42,626 nt of DNA, from positions 1 through 42,626 of the IMG/VR virus record IMGVR_UViG_3300043331_000549; one strand, given 5' to 3'. The translations under genes were made by a program, and so were the position numbers. Source of the DNA: a virus. Of the stretch, positions 14,523 to 23,055 are shown one piece after another (the stretch's first letter is position 1; every line of letters begins with the position of its first letter). The notes beneath the pieces were generated by a model, which was not told the DNA's origin, ran no database searches, and worked only from the letters and a program-made list of their open reading frames with translations.

Positions 14523-14951
14523 TTAACTGCCCGGTGCAATCACCGGTTTCGTCGTCTTGCCGTCAGGCTGAATCGAGAACGTGGCCATCTTCAGCACATT
14601 GGCCTCCGACACCCCGCCGTCATCCTCGTTGATGAACCCGGAAAACGTGAGCGTCGCCCCGTTCGTCTGACCCGTCTGGGCCGGGAACGTGATCGTGATC
14701 GTGGCCGTCTTGCCGTTGGGGATCTCGACATCCGGATTGGCGAAAATTTCACACGGGATTGGTCCCATGTCCATCAAATCGCCCGCCACCTTTTCCATGT
14801 ACACCGTGCTTGAAAGCGCCGTATCGTCCAGCACTGGCCGGCTGCGATTGAGCCCGCCGATCTGCCGGTAACGGCCCACGAACGAAAGTGATTGATAGGG
14901 AGCCGCAAAATTGAAGACGATCTGCGTTCCCGTGCCTTGAATACTGCTCAT
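14523..14951 (-). CDS. Major tail tube protein
   Basis: 142 aa. It starts MSSIQGTGTQIVFNFAAPYQ, continues with an acidic beta-rich body that includes PNGKTATITITFPAQTG and GATLTFSGFINEDDGG, and ends with a short basic tail. Length, predominance of beta strands, and position before the chaperone pair and tape measure fit the lambda gpV/phi-like tail tube fold. It should polymerise into the tail tube around the tape measure. Confidence 0.65.
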   Translation of the reverse strand: MSSIQGTGTQIVFNFAAPYQSLSFVGRYRQIGGLNRSRPVLDDTALSSTVYMEKVAGDLMDMGPIPCEIFANPDVEIPNGKTATITITFPAQTGQTNGATLTFSGFINEDDGGVSEANVLKMATFSIQPDGKTTKPVIAPGS

Positions 14952-14962
14952 AAATCACACCC

Positions 14963-15283
14963 CTAAAAACTCAACTCCGCACTAGAAACCGAACCCGCCG
15001 AGTCCGTGATCGTCAATTCGATAAGTCCCGTCAGCGGCAGACTGCTGACCGTCGCTTCGATGTACACCCCTTCCAGATCCACGCCCACCACAGGCGTATC
15101 CGGCGGACCATTGAACTGTTTGACGATCGCCCCGCCGCTGGTGCGAATCGTCCAGGCCACGTCGGTCAGCGTGCGACCCTCCGGGATCGTCGAGGCCCGT
15201 GCCGAAATGACACGTTTGGTCCCTGCCAGCGCAGGTGCCGACGATCCGCCTCCGATCCAAAAGGCCAGCAGCGACGTTGCCAT
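14963..15283 (-). CDS. Virion-associated Ig-like protein candidate (106 aa)
   Basis: It is beta-rich and low in charge (ISARASTIPEGRTLTDVAWT, VVGVDLEGVYIEATVSSLP). The pattern of alternating strands with a conserved central Trp resembles small immunoglobulin-like domains on phage tails and capsids, but no family can be named. It lies between the repeat-rich structural gene and the tail tube gene, so it is probably a virion part. Confidence 0.5.
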   Translation of the reverse strand: MATSLLAFWIGGGSSAPALAGTKRVISARASTIPEGRTLTDVAWTIRTSGGAIVKQFNGPPDTPVVGVDLEGVYIEATVSSLPLTGLIELTITDSAGSVSSAELSF

Positions 15284-15292
15284 CGAACTCCC

Positions 15293-16729
15293 TTAGCTTG
15301 GATCGTTGCTGATCACCGGTTCGGCATTCGCGTCCGTCGTCACGACACCCGTCCAAGCCGTCGTCAAATCGTCTTCTTTGGTCACTGTCAGATTGGTTCC
15401 CGAAAGTGCCCACTTGTTCCTCAGGAACCGCAAGGCGTTGAGCACGCTGCGCGCGGCCTCGCCCGTGATCCCTGTCCAGTCTTTTTTGAGCAAGGCGTCG
15501 GCGTTCTCATCGGCCGTCGGCACCGCATCAACCGATATCTGCGTGGCCGTCGCGTCGAGGATCAGATCCAGACGGCCACCATTGGCCCAGTCCGCTTGCA
15601 GTTCCGCCGTATCGAGCAGAATCGCATCCACGTTGCCGTCAACCACATCCAGCGAGGCTTGGGAAGCACGTGCATCGAGGATCAGATCCAACCGCCCGCC
15701 ATCGACCCAATCCGTCTGTAGCTCATTCGTATCCACGAGAATCGCGTCGACGTTCGTATCGACCGTGTCGACCGATGCCTGGGAGGCACGGCTGCTAACC
15801 GTGGCATTGAGATTCGTGCCAAGAATGAAACCGGCCTGCCCGGCCGAGTAAGCACCTGGCAATGCGGTGATCCAGGGGTCGCCCGCACCGCCCGCTGCTG
15901 AAAGTGCTTCACCCGTGCTCCCTGAGACGGTATGGCCGGCGAGAATTTCATCCCAGACTGCATCGGCAATGTCAGCGGACGTCGGGACCGTGGCCGTGAT
16001 CCAGGCGGCGTCGCCGCGATCACGAATGGCTTCCAGCGAATCGGTGGCACCGCTGAACGTTGCTCCCTTGATCTCAGTGAACGCCGCGACCATTTCCGCG
16101 TTGGTCGGTGGATCATAGGCGGCCAGTCCGTCAGCCACTTCGCTCTGCACCTCGGCATCCCAGGCGGCGTTCCAGGGGATTGCCGTGAGACCTGCACCGG
16201 CGGCGCCAATTTCAGCGGTATCGAGCAGGATGGCATCAACGTTGGCATCAATCACATCGATGGAAACCTGTGACGCGCGTGCGTCGAGAATCAGATCCAG
16301 CCGTCCGCCGTTCGTCCAATCGGACTGCAGTTCGTCCGTGTCAATCAGGATCGCTTGGACTACTGTATCAACGCTGGTGAGTGCGGAGGCCGAGGCCCGC
16401 GTGCTAATCGCCGCGTCGAGGTTCGTCAGCCCTAGATCCGCCGTGTCGTGACGGTCGATCGACTCGGTGTAAATCTGCACCGTCGCTGGAACAGCGCCCG
16501 TGCCGATGAACGTAAAGGCGACATGATTGTAATTTGTCTCTGCCTGCGCGGGCGCATAAGTATGAAACCCGTTGCCCTCGTGCGTACAAGCGCCAGAGCC
16601 GACGGAGCCGACGGCTTGCGTTCCCGCGTCGCCCGTAACGTAGACCGTCACCGCACCCGTAAACGCGGATCCGTCCGTCGCGGACACCATCTGTACGCCC
16701 ACGACTTGACCTGCAACATTCTTTCTCAT
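15293..16729 (-). CDS. Repeat-rich virion protein (478 aa)
   Basis: The ATG at 16729 overlaps the upstream TGA (ATGA). The N-terminal ~110 residues form a beta domain (MRKNVAGQVVGVQMVSATDG) of the type that attaches fibres. The rest carries several imperfect repeats of about 30 residues built on VDAILLDT-ELQ.DW-NGGRLDLILDARASQ, seen most clearly at about residues 185-225, 325-360 and 365-400. Such repeats suggest an elongated trimeric fibre or a decoration protein. The short LD.A.STRAS motif is shared with the 27494-29767 protein. Confidence 0.55.
   Translation of the reverse strand: MRKNVAGQVVGVQMVSATDGSAFTGAVTVYVTGDAGTQAVGSVGSGACTHEGNGFHTYAPAQAETNYNHVAFTFIGTGAVPATVQIYTESIDRHDTADLGLTNLDAAISTRASASALTSVDTVVQAILIDTDELQSDWTNGGRLDLILDARASQVSIDVIDANVDAILLDTAEIGAAGAGLTAIPWNAAWDAEVQSEVADGLAAYDPPTNAEMVAAFTEIKGATFSGATDSLEAIRDRGDAAWITATVPTSADIADAVWDEILAGHTVSGSTGEALSAAGGAGDPWITALPGAYSAGQAGFILGTNLNATVSSRASQASVDTVDTNVDAILVDTNELQTDWVDGGRLDLILDARASQASLDVVDGNVDAILLDTAELQADWANGGRLDLILDATATQISVDAVPTADENADALLKKDWTGITGEAARSVLNALRFLRNKWALSGTNLTVTKEDDLTTAWTGVVTTDANAEPVISNDPS
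15541..16335 (-). repeat. Coding repeats of about 55 bp in the virion protein gene
   Basis: Three related blocks near 15555-15610, 15675-15725 and 16278-16335 encode the RLDLILDARASQ-type repeat. They share the core GAGGATCAGATCCA or GAGAATCAGATCCA (plus strand). They are imperfect at DNA level, so they look like old protein-level duplications and not recent ones. Such blocks can recombine and change fibre length. Confidence 0.5.
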
Positions 16730-17583
16730 GCGGATGTGATCCCCGTGATTAGGCTGTTTGCATGTGAGGCCCATCCCGCCTTGAATCCGCCCACAGCCGG
16801 AATTTTGCCAAGCACACGATCGGCGCGGTTCAGTAGGCCGGGATAGCCCTGCCGGGAAAGGTCGTAATAGGCATGGACTTGTTGATCGGAGAGAGCACGA
16901 TTCCAAATACGAATATCATCCAGTTTGCCCGGGTGCCAATTGGCATAACTCGTTGGCGAGTTAAGGTGTTGCGCTCCAATCAAGAACGGATAGCCGGCGG
17001 TGTAGATATTGCCCGAACCTAGAACAAGCGATTTGCTGGCTTCGAATTTGCCATCCAAAAACACGCGCACTGTGCCTGCGTTAAACACAAAGGCCCCGAA
17101 GTGCCACTTGCCGTCATGGAGACCCGTCGTCACTGTGCCGACATTGTCTGTTGATGTCCCACGCGCGAATAGTCGCAGCGTAAATGACGTTGACGAGGAG
17201 AGACCAAACGTCCACGAACGATTCGTACCAGCATTGATCCATGAGTGCGTTAGTATCGACGAACTTGTCGAGTTTATTCCATAGAACCACATCGCGACGC
17301 TGAATTTGCTTGTTACGGAATATTCAATCGAAGAGGACGACGCAGCACTGACGATGTCATCGGTACCATCAAAGTCTAAGGCGCCACTGCCGCCCGGACG
17401 GCTCGTGCCGAGCCAGTCTGTTTTGGGATCCATGTTCGTCAGTGTGCCGACGCGATTCCGCACGAGGTCATACCACTTCGCACCGCCTGTCCGCCCCTGC
17501 ACGCCGGCAAGAAACCACGCAGCCAGCCCGTGATTAAGCGAATGCTGCCAGTTGACCGGACATGTAGAATCAACGATCAGCAC
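16726..17583 (-). CDS. LamG/concanavalin-type lectin-domain virion protein
   Basis: 285 aa. GALDFDGTDDIVSAASSSSI at about residues 65-85, FSVAMWFYGINS, the GLHDGKWHFGAFVFNAGTVR segment and the KLDDIRIWNRALSDQQV signature are typical of LamG-like jelly-roll domains (Laminin_G_3). These bind or dock to carbohydrate. In a phage it is probably a capsid- or tail-displayed adhesion domain. The last 40 residues (GYPGLLNRADR...) are a C-terminal extension. Neighbouring genes are structural. Confidence 0.75.
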   Translation of the reverse strand: MLIVDSTCPVNWQHSLNHGLAAWFLAGVQGRTGGAKWYDLVRNRVGTLTNMDPKTDWLGTSRPGGSGALDFDGTDDIVSAASSSSIEYSVTSKFSVAMWFYGINSTSSSILTHSWINAGTNRSWTFGLSSSTSFTLRLFARGTSTDNVGTVTTGLHDGKWHFGAFVFNAGTVRVFLDGKFEASKSLVLGSGNIYTAGYPFLIGAQHLNSPTSYANWHPGKLDDIRIWNRALSDQQVHAYYDLSRQGYPGLLNRADRVLGKIPAVGGFKAGWASHANSLITGITSA

Positions 17584-18122
17584 TACTGCACCTCGTCAAT
17601 AATTGGCACGAGTGCGACGAACATTTCCACTGCGTCGGAAAAGAACGCCTGGCCGCTCGTGTTGTACGCGATTACTTGGCCATACCTATGCGGTGGCGTG
17701 AAATAGCCGATCGTTTGATACTGCACGACAGTCGTTGCATCCGCAGTCGCCACGAGCGAACCCAAAAAGATCGCTTGCTTGACCCACTCTGCCTCTTCAG
17801 CCGCCTTATAGGCCGCATCTGAACCGCTCGCCCCGGCATCGTTGCCCGTGCCTGCCGTCGCCGAAAATGATGGAGACCAATAGAACTCAACGAGGTTGCC
17901 AGCCGTCGGTGCCACGTTGAACTCGATCCCGACTCGCACGGCATAGAGCCGCGCCCGCGTAGCACCGAGATCCGCCTTGGCAGATTGACGCGCAGCACCG
18001 TTGGCAACCGACGTTAGATCCAGCTGGTGCGTGCGAGTGAAACCAGACGCCGTCGACGAATAGTCGGTCGAGTCCGCAAAGACCGTCGGCGTGCCTTCCT
18101 CGTGTAAGATTTGGTTAGCCAT
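17583..18122 (-). CDS. Probable virion surface protein (179 aa)
   Basis: Beta-rich, low-charge protein with a MANQILHEEGTPTVFADSTD start and a LDLTSVANGAARQSAKADLG stretch. The central FYWSPSFSATAGTGNDAG region and the C-terminal strands fit a jelly-roll or decoration-type fold. Its ATG is at 18122 and its stop shares a base with the lectin gene start. Assigned as structural by position only. Confidence 0.5.
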   Translation of the reverse strand: MANQILHEEGTPTVFADSTDYSSTASGFTRTHQLDLTSVANGAARQSAKADLGATRARLYAVRVGIEFNVAPTAGNLVEFYWSPSFSATAGTGNDAGASGSDAAYKAAEEAEWVKQAIFLGSLVATADATTVVQYQTIGYFTPPHRYGQVIAYNTSGQAFFSDAVEMFVALVPIIDEVQ

Positions 18123-18125
18123 GGC

Positions 18126-18431
18126 TTAGCTGGTAATCCCTCCCGTGATCAGTGCGTCGGCCGCTGCGTCGACATTCGCCTGGATCGCCGCGTCGGTCGC
18201 ATTGGTGATCGCTGAGACCGTCGCAGCACTGTTGGCCGCCAGGACGTATTCGTAAATCTTGTTGGCCTGTGCCACCGGGCTTGTGAGTGTACTGCTCGCC
18301 CAGGCCACTTGATCCGCCGTCGGCGGCGTCAAGGCCAACAACGCTTGGGCCTTCTTGACGCACGCGACCGCAACCTTGTTGCGAAGCGCATCATTGCTGC
18401 GAAGGTCGAATAGTTCCTGATAAGTTGCCAT
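18126..18431 (-). CDS. Small alpha-helical virion or assembly protein (101 aa)
   Basis: It begins MATYQELFDLRSNDALRNKV and is almost wholly helical, alanine-rich and neutral (KKAQALLALTPPTADQVAWA, then an AANSAATVSAITNATDAAIQ helix). It lacks membrane segments. The location just after the tail terminator suggests a small structural or scaffolding accessory. No family known to me. Confidence 0.5.
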   Translation of the reverse strand: MATYQELFDLRSNDALRNKVAVACVKKAQALLALTPPTADQVAWASSTLTSPVAQANKIYEYVLAANSAATVSAITNATDAAIQANVDAAADALITGGITS

Positions 18432-18443
18432 CGCTTATCCCTC

Positions 18444-19007
18444 TCAATTCCTCAGCCAGGTCTCAATCCGTGCCGTCAACACGCCGGCCGGATAAACCGC
18501 CGTCGCCTCGTAGTGCATGACTTCCAGATCGAGCGACCAGCGGTACGGCCAATCGTCCGATCCATCGCCCGGCACATTTACCAACATCCCTTGCCGCCGC
18601 ACGGCACAGCCCGTGATGAACTCCGTGCCCCACAAACCGCGGTAGCCATTGGTGGCCATCCGGACAAGTTTCCCTGCCAGATACGCCCGCCAGTCCGCAT
18701 CCGGTCCCCTACACCACACATCCACCTGCAACATGCTTGTGAGCATGTCGTTTTCGCCCAGCAGCGGCAGCGTCTCGTCGGCACTAATCTGCCGAATCGT
18801 GATCGCCGTATGCGCTGAATCCGAGCGGATCGGCCGCCGTGCCGCGTAGACGTGCGAGCCCACGCGGTCGCGGATATTTCGCCGCACGTCGTTTCGATCT
18901 CGCAGTTGCATCCCATCGAGCACCTGAACTGCTGCAAACGGCGACGCTGCGTGTCCCGCCACATCAGTCGACGCCGTCAAGTATGTCTTGAGTGCGCGCG
19001 CTAGCAC
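18444..19007 (-). CDS. Probable tail terminator/completion protein (187 aa)
   Basis: It starts MLARALKTYLTASTDVAGHA, has a helix then a beta sheet with QVDVWCRGPDADWRAYLAG in the middle, and ends with LDLEVMHYEATAVYPAG. This is the pattern of DUF3168-like or gpU-like tail terminators, which cap the tail tube and join it to the head. It follows the gp10-like gene with a 44-base overlap, the usual order. The identification is by topology and synteny. Confidence 0.6.
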   Translation of the reverse strand: MLARALKTYLTASTDVAGHAASPFAAVQVLDGMQLRDRNDVRRNIRDRVGSHVYAARRPIRSDSAHTAITIRQISADETLPLLGENDMLTSMLQVDVWCRGPDADWRAYLAGKLVRMATNGYRGLWGTEFITGCAVRRQGMLVNVPGDGSDDWPYRWSLDLEVMHYEATAVYPAGVLTARIETWLRN

Positions 19008-19566
19008 GTCCGATTGACCTCAGCCACTTGGCCACTTCCACGATGTACGCCCGATATTTCGCCGCTGTGTCCGCGTAGATCGCCGGCCGCAGATAATCAA
19101 ACACGTGCTCGGCAATCAACCCGCGATACTTACCGCCTTTGCTCCACCTCGGCCCCGTGCCGAATTCCAAAAACCCGCCGTAAAACTGTTCACCCTGAAA
19201 CAGTGATTCCCCGGTTAGCACCGTATGACCCACGTCGAATCGCTTTCCGTCGCGTCGGCTGCGTTTCATCGCCCGCACCCGCAGCGATTGCTCCAGCGCA
19301 CCCGTCTTCACCGGTGCCAAGGCAATGGCGGTTTCCAGGGCCACCTTGGCGGCCGCTCGCGTCCCCTTGCGTGCCCCCTTGGCCTGCAAGCCGCGTGGCA
19401 TGTCCGCCAGTGCTGCATCAATCTCCTCAATCCCCGTTGCATAAACGCCGCCGAACGACTTCTGACCACCACGCCTCGCGCGCGAGCGTGCGCGCGAGAG
19501 TTCCGCGATCTCAGCCCGCGAAGCCCCGCGGGCGAAAGCCGCTCGGAGATCCGCTTCGTCGCTCAC
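18964..19566 (-). CDS. HK97 gp10-like tail/neck protein (200 aa)
   Basis: The core IDAALADMPRGLQAKGARKG, followed by TAIALAPVKTGALEQSLRV and YGGFLEFGTGPRW, is the signature of the HK97-gp10-like family of tail-completion proteins. The N-terminal 45 residues are an Arg-rich extension (SRARSRARRGGQKS) not usual in the family. The DNA there is a run of CG repeats with an 8-bp inverted repeat at 19475-19498. It overlaps both neighbours. Confidence 0.8.
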   Translation of the reverse strand: MSDEADLRAAFARGASRAEIAELSRARSRARRGGQKSFGGVYATGIEEIDAALADMPRGLQAKGARKGTRAAAKVALETAIALAPVKTGALEQSLRVRAMKRSRRDGKRFDVGHTVLTGESLFQGEQFYGGFLEFGTGPRWSKGGKYRGLIAEHVFDYLRPAIYADTAAKYRAYIVEVAKWLRSIGRASARTQDILDGVD

Positions 19567-19898
19567 GCGAGCACCTTTCCAATCTCATCACAGGCCAACA
19601 CGAGGAATTCACCCTTCTCATCGGGATTGTGGACGCCGCGAATTGCAAACAGCCGGCCCTCAAAACGAATCCGCATCCCCGCATCCGTCGGCCGCTGAGG
19701 ATCGTGCCGAATCCGGATCGCGTGACTCGTTGCCGGTTCCATGCCCTGATTGACCGCTCGTTCCGTGGCGGATTGCGGCCGGATCTCCGCGAAGCAATCG
19801 CGGTATGGCACCCAATCCTCGGTTCCTTCGCCGAAATCGGCGATCAGGCCCTCATTACGCTCGATCCGAATCGGTTTATTGAGTCGTCCGGAGGTCAT
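19563..19898 (-). CDS. Head-tail adaptor (head closure) protein
   Basis: 111 aa. The pattern LNKPIRIERNEGLIADFGEG, WVPYRDCFAEIRPQS, RIRFEGRLFAIRGVHNPDEK matches the phage head-tail joining family (SPP1 gp16-like), which plugs the connector after packaging. The size is typical. It overlaps the connector gene by four bases, suggesting coupled translation. Confidence 0.8.
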   Translation of the reverse strand: MTSGRLNKPIRIERNEGLIADFGEGTEDWVPYRDCFAEIRPQSATERAVNQGMEPATSHAIRIRHDPQRPTDAGMRIRFEGRLFAIRGVHNPDEKGEFLVLACDEIGKVLA

Positions 19899-20494
19899 AC
19901 CCGGGCTCCCGCTACATTGCCCGTCCAGAGCGACGCCAAGAGAGCCTGCAACCCCTGCTCGATCTCGCGAACAGCCCGCTCGCTGGCCGCCTCGCGGTTG
20001 GCGTACCAGTGACCGACGACCAGCAACACCGCCTGCTTGATCCGGGCCGGCAAAACAGTCGACGTCGCCCCGAAGCCCGCGGTGAAGGTGATCTGCACCG
20101 CATCCGGCCGCGTCTCCAGGTCAGGCCACTCGACGTCCTTGGCCAGCACGATCGACCCGTCGATTACGTCGTCGGTCACCACGTGGTAGTCGGTCGTCGG
20201 CATCGTCGTGAGGATCGTGGCGTCTTCGGCGTAGTATTCAATCGATGCCACGCTCACCAGCGGCGGACGTGGCAGGTCAAGCGTCCCGCAGGGCGGCCAG
20301 CAGTCGCGAATCAATTTGAACTGCTGGTGAATGAACGACCGCGAGGTGATCGTTTCCAGGTAGTCACGTGCCGCGTCGATCAAGCCCATAATCGCCGTAT
20401 CGTCAGCGCCGAAATCAACCCGCAAGTGGGCCTTGGCGTCCCCGATTTCCACCGGCAACGGCCGCGTTCCAGCGATCGCTTGCAGCACTTCCAT
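19895..20494 (-). CDS. gp6-like head-tail connector protein
   Basis: 199 aa. The N-terminus PLPVEIGDAKAHLRVDFGAD, followed by IMGLIDAARDYLETITSRSF, is the HK97 gp6/SPP1 gp15-type helical signature. The C-terminal half carries the long insert of some members and an ILPARIKQAVLLVVGHWY-like helix. It forms a ring under the portal. It begins three bases after the stop of the small 20498 gene. Confidence 0.8.
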   Translation of the reverse strand: MEVLQAIAGTRPLPVEIGDAKAHLRVDFGADDTAIMGLIDAARDYLETITSRSFIHQQFKLIRDCWPPCGTLDLPRPPLVSVASIEYYAEDATILTTMPTTDYHVVTDDVIDGSIVLAKDVEWPDLETRPDAVQITFTAGFGATSTVLPARIKQAVLLVVGHWYANREAASERAVREIEQGLQALLASLWTGNVAGARV

Positions 20495-20497
20495 GGG

Positions 20498-20719
20498 TTA
20501 TTTATCGACCCGCTTCTCTTTGCCCGTGGCTTCCGTCACGGCCTGTTCCGAGACGAGTTCGACTTTGCCTTCGTCGATCAAGGCCGCCGCATGATCGCTC
20601 AGCATCGTCGTGATCATGCCTTTTTTGAGTGTGTGGGTAACGCAGTCGCAATCCTGCAAGGCCCGCACGGTGCACGGGTGACTCTGCCGCGTATCCAGGC
20701 GTGGTTTTTCTTTCGTCAT
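20498..20719 (-). CDS. Small hypothetical head-module protein (73 aa)
   Basis: The ATG at 20719 has GGAGGACTG upstream, better than the earlier start at 20737. The sequence is short and charged (MTKEKPRLDTRQSHPCTVRA ... ALIDEGKVELVSEQAVTEAT) and resembles small proteins found between the capsid and connector genes of siphophages, but no name can be given. It ends in Lys-rich GKEKRVDK. Confidence 0.5.
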   Translation of the reverse strand: MTKEKPRLDTRQSHPCTVRALQDCDCVTHTLKKGMITTMLSDHAAALIDEGKVELVSEQAVTEATGKEKRVDK

Positions 20720-20808
20720 CACAGTCCTCCGAATCAAATGCGTGTAAAACGCCGCCGCGGCCGCAGCGGAAACTGAAGATATGCGGCCACGGCGACGATA
20801 AACGTCTC

Positions 20809-22191
20809 TTACGCTCCCAGTAGCAGGTGCTTGACCGGGTGCGTGCCGGCATCCCGCAGCCGGCCGTCATTGCGCGTCCACGCCAGGAAGGCGATCACCG
20901 CCCGCTCGGCATAACGCTCATCCAGTCGGACCAGCGTGAATTCCAGGACCTCACGGATGTAATACTTCGACAACTGGCCGAACACGATCGCCTTGGCGCC
21001 CGCACCCGTCGGCATACTCTGATTGATGACCACCGGATGCCCGAGGATCATGTCGGGATTGCCCGCGACCATCGATGGCAGCCAGAGTGGCCGCAGATCG
21101 CCGTCCACGAGTTTGGCCAGGATCGACACGATCGCGTCGCTCATCATCCACTGGGCACCGATGCGATAGGCCGGATCCACCGAATGCTTGAGGTTCACCA
21201 AGTCGGCATACGCAACCGCCGTGGCCGCAGACGTCGTGACGCCCGAGGCAAACGAATCGAGCGTGATTCCACGCGGTTGGGTTGTGCCCGTACCCGTCGT
21301 GAAATGGTCATTGTGAATGCGCCCGATCCGCTCCCCGGCGGCGTCCCCCACGAGAGCGGCCATGTTGGTGGCCGAATCCTGCATCAGCTCCAGCGAGACG
21401 AGGATCATCTTGGAGGAATACTTGAACGCCCCGAGCGTGATCTGCCCGAAGGCGATCGCTTGCTCATTGGCAGCCGCGTCTTCAAGAATGATCTCGCCTT
21501 TGATCGTGGTGTCGTTGGAGGAGGGCATCGGCAAATTAGCACCCGTGCGAGTGCTAATAATCGTCGACACCTGACGCATCCCGCCGAAGGCGAGCAGAGC
21601 CCGCTCCAGCGGCAGCATCATCTCATCCGGCACTGTGTCACCGCCGAGGTTGGCCGTGCCCACGACATTCGTGGCCCGCAATTCACGGCGACAACGCGCC
21701 TGGTAGAGCACCTCTTCGATCGTCCGCGGACACCCGAATTCCTCGCCTGAGGGCGAGCAACCGCGATTGATCCGCATCGTGCATTCCAACTCGTTCAGCG
21801 AAAGTCCCATACGCTGGGCGTACTGGATCTCCACCTCGGCACAGCGGCGGCCGCCACGCATCCAGGCTGCCAGCCCCCGCGAACGCTGGGAACTGGTGAG
21901 TGGCTGCGAGGGATCCGGACCGTCGAACGACTTACGGGATTCGTCCTTGAGTTCCCGCAACCCCTGCTCACGGTACTCATCCAGTCCTGAACGGACCTGG
22001 AATTGTTGTTCCAGTTCCTCGGCCTGCCCAATCCGTTCCTTGAGGTCAAAACATTCCTGTTTGCCCTGATCGAATTCCGACCGCTCCTCGGCTGTCAAAC
22101 CTCGATCTTCATCCGCTGCCTTTTGGTAAATCTCATGCAGCCGCTTCGCCTTCGCGTGGTAGCGCTGCTCTAAATCCAACTTGGTCGCCAT
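20809..22191 (-). CDS. HK97-like major capsid protein
   Basis: 460 aa from the ATG at 22191; the longer frame to 22287 runs through the leader hairpin. Residues 1-110 are a coiled-coil delta/scaffold domain (KAKRLHEIYQKAADEDRGLT, EELEQQFQVRSGLDEYREQG). The rest shows the HK97 fold: LPMPSSNDTTIKGEIILEDA for the E-loop region, LGAFKYSSKMILVSLELMQD for the spine helix and TGTTQPRGI and WMMSDAIVSIL in the A-domain. The protease gene upstream should cut off the delta domain during head maturation. Confidence 0.9.
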   Translation of the reverse strand: MATKLDLEQRYHAKAKRLHEIYQKAADEDRGLTAEERSEFDQGKQECFDLKERIGQAEELEQQFQVRSGLDEYREQGLRELKDESRKSFDGPDPSQPLTSSQRSRGLAAWMRGGRRCAEVEIQYAQRMGLSLNELECTMRINRGCSPSGEEFGCPRTIEEVLYQARCRRELRATNVVGTANLGGDTVPDEMMLPLERALLAFGGMRQVSTIISTRTGANLPMPSSNDTTIKGEIILEDAAANEQAIAFGQITLGAFKYSSKMILVSLELMQDSATNMAALVGDAAGERIGRIHNDHFTTGTGTTQPRGITLDSFASGVTTSAATAVAYADLVNLKHSVDPAYRIGAQWMMSDAIVSILAKLVDGDLRPLWLPSMVAGNPDMILGHPVVINQSMPTGAGAKAIVFGQLSKYYIREVLEFTLVRLDERYAERAVIAFLAWTRNDGRLRDAGTHPVKHLLLGA

Positions 22192-22214
22192 TGAATAGGC
22201 CCCCGTGTCTGATG

Positions 22215-22262
22215 CCGGAGGCTTCGAACGAATGGCGCAAAATGAAAGCCCAAAGCCTCCGG
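22215..22262 (-). promoter_or_regulatory. Capsid mRNA leader hairpin
   Basis: A perfect 10-bp stem (CCGGAGGCTT 22215-22224 with AAGCCTCCGG 22253-22262) encloses 28 bases. Its base lies 23 bases before the capsid ATG. GGGGG follows as a possible ribosome site. The lack of a T run argues against a terminator. It may stabilise the highly needed capsid mRNA or set a processing end. Confidence 0.5.
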
Positions 22263-22386
22263 ACGATTGCGTGGAAACAAACGTCACGACAGCCTTGAGC
22301 CAATCTCAGCAGCTCAGAGAAACTGTTTGCCGGCAAGCGCCTCGCGAATCTCAGCCGCGCCAGTCACTTGCCCGATGTCGCAATAT

Positions 22387-22422
22387 CTATGAAATCAATC
22401 CCCGCCGCACAAGCCAAACGGA
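22387..22422. repeat. 36-nt dispersed repeat, capsid copy
   Basis: 33 of 36 bases match 34098-34133. It lies between the prohead protease and capsid genes. The other copy ends just upstream of the first late gene (34085). The conserved core (plus strand) is TCCCCGCCGCACAAG. Both copies sit in intergenic leader positions, so a regulatory or protein-binding role is plausible. Confidence 0.6.
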
Positions 22423-22431
22423 AGAAATTTT

Positions 22432-23055
22432 TCACTCCAAGATTCCCAGTTCCAGTAAATGAAGATATAAGGCCCGCCGCTCTCGCGCCGCGATCTGCGA
22501 ACGATAGCCGTTCCATGACGCCCTGGCTTCCTCCACCGGCCCCACGGCCCGGACGCCTGTCGTGGTGGCTGTGTAGGCCGGAAATGTTACCGGCCCCACG
22601 TCGAATAGCTGAATCTCCTCCAGCTCCCGCACGTCCAGCTTGCGTTCCTCGTCCCGCGACCAACTTTCCTTGAGCACCCGGAACTGGAACGACGATCCAT
22701 CGACATCGCCGCGACGGATCATCGCCCGCACGTCTGCATAAACGGTCGCCTCGCTCGGAATGGTGGCGTAATACAGCCCATCCTCGCGTGACTGCAGCGT
22801 GAGCGTGCCCGCCTTGGTGCGGCCGAGCACCTGATTGGAATCGTGATTGAACAGTGCCCGCACGTCGTCTTCCATAATCGCCCGGTCGAACGCACCCGGC
22901 TTGATCCGTTCCACAGCCCCATTCCAGAGTTCGTATTCAGTGCGGGTTGACCCGTCGTAATAAACGCTGGCCATACCCACGATCCGCTGGGCGTCCTCGC
23001 CGTCACGGGTCTCCAAGGCCACCCCGCCTGGCACGTTAATGGTGCGTACTTCCAT
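22432..23055 (-). CDS. Prohead protease (HK97 family)
   Basis: 207 aa. MASVYYDGSTRTEYELWNGA, FNHDSNQVLGRTKAGTLTL with the catalytic His in FNHD, and VRAMIRRGDVDGSSFQFRVL with the catalytic Ser in DGSSFQF are the hallmarks of this serine protease family, which cleaves the capsid delta domain and then itself. The C-terminal 40 residues are a basic helix. It overlaps the portal gene by 20 bases. Confidence 0.85.
   Translation of the reverse strand: MEVRTINVPGGVALETRDGEDAQRIVGMASVYYDGSTRTEYELWNGAVERIKPGAFDRAIMEDDVRALFNHDSNQVLGRTKAGTLTLQSREDGLYYATIPSEATVYADVRAMIRRGDVDGSSFQFRVLKESWSRDEERKLDVRELEEIQLFDVGPVTFPAYTATTTGVRAVGPVEEARASWNGYRSQIAARERRALYLHLLELGILE

Larger units (their letters stand above)
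22192..22431. other. Protease-capsid intergenic region
   Basis: About 240 bases separate prohead protease from capsid, unusual in this tightly packed genome. On the minus strand it holds the 36-nt dispersed repeat (22387-22422), a GTG-led 23-codon frame (MKNFFRLACAAGIDF..., start near 22432) that I do not trust, and the capsid leader hairpin (22215-22262). I see no convincing gene. Confidence 0.5.

Noticed and set aside
19014-21750. Long plus-strand frames opposite the connector and capsid genes
   Set aside because: They mirror strongly supported head genes on the minus strand and give Arg/Pro-rich nonsense-like proteins.
22192-22287. Longer N-terminus of the capsid protein
   Set aside because: It would run through the leader hairpin. 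The ATG at 22191 fits the coiled-coil start of the family.
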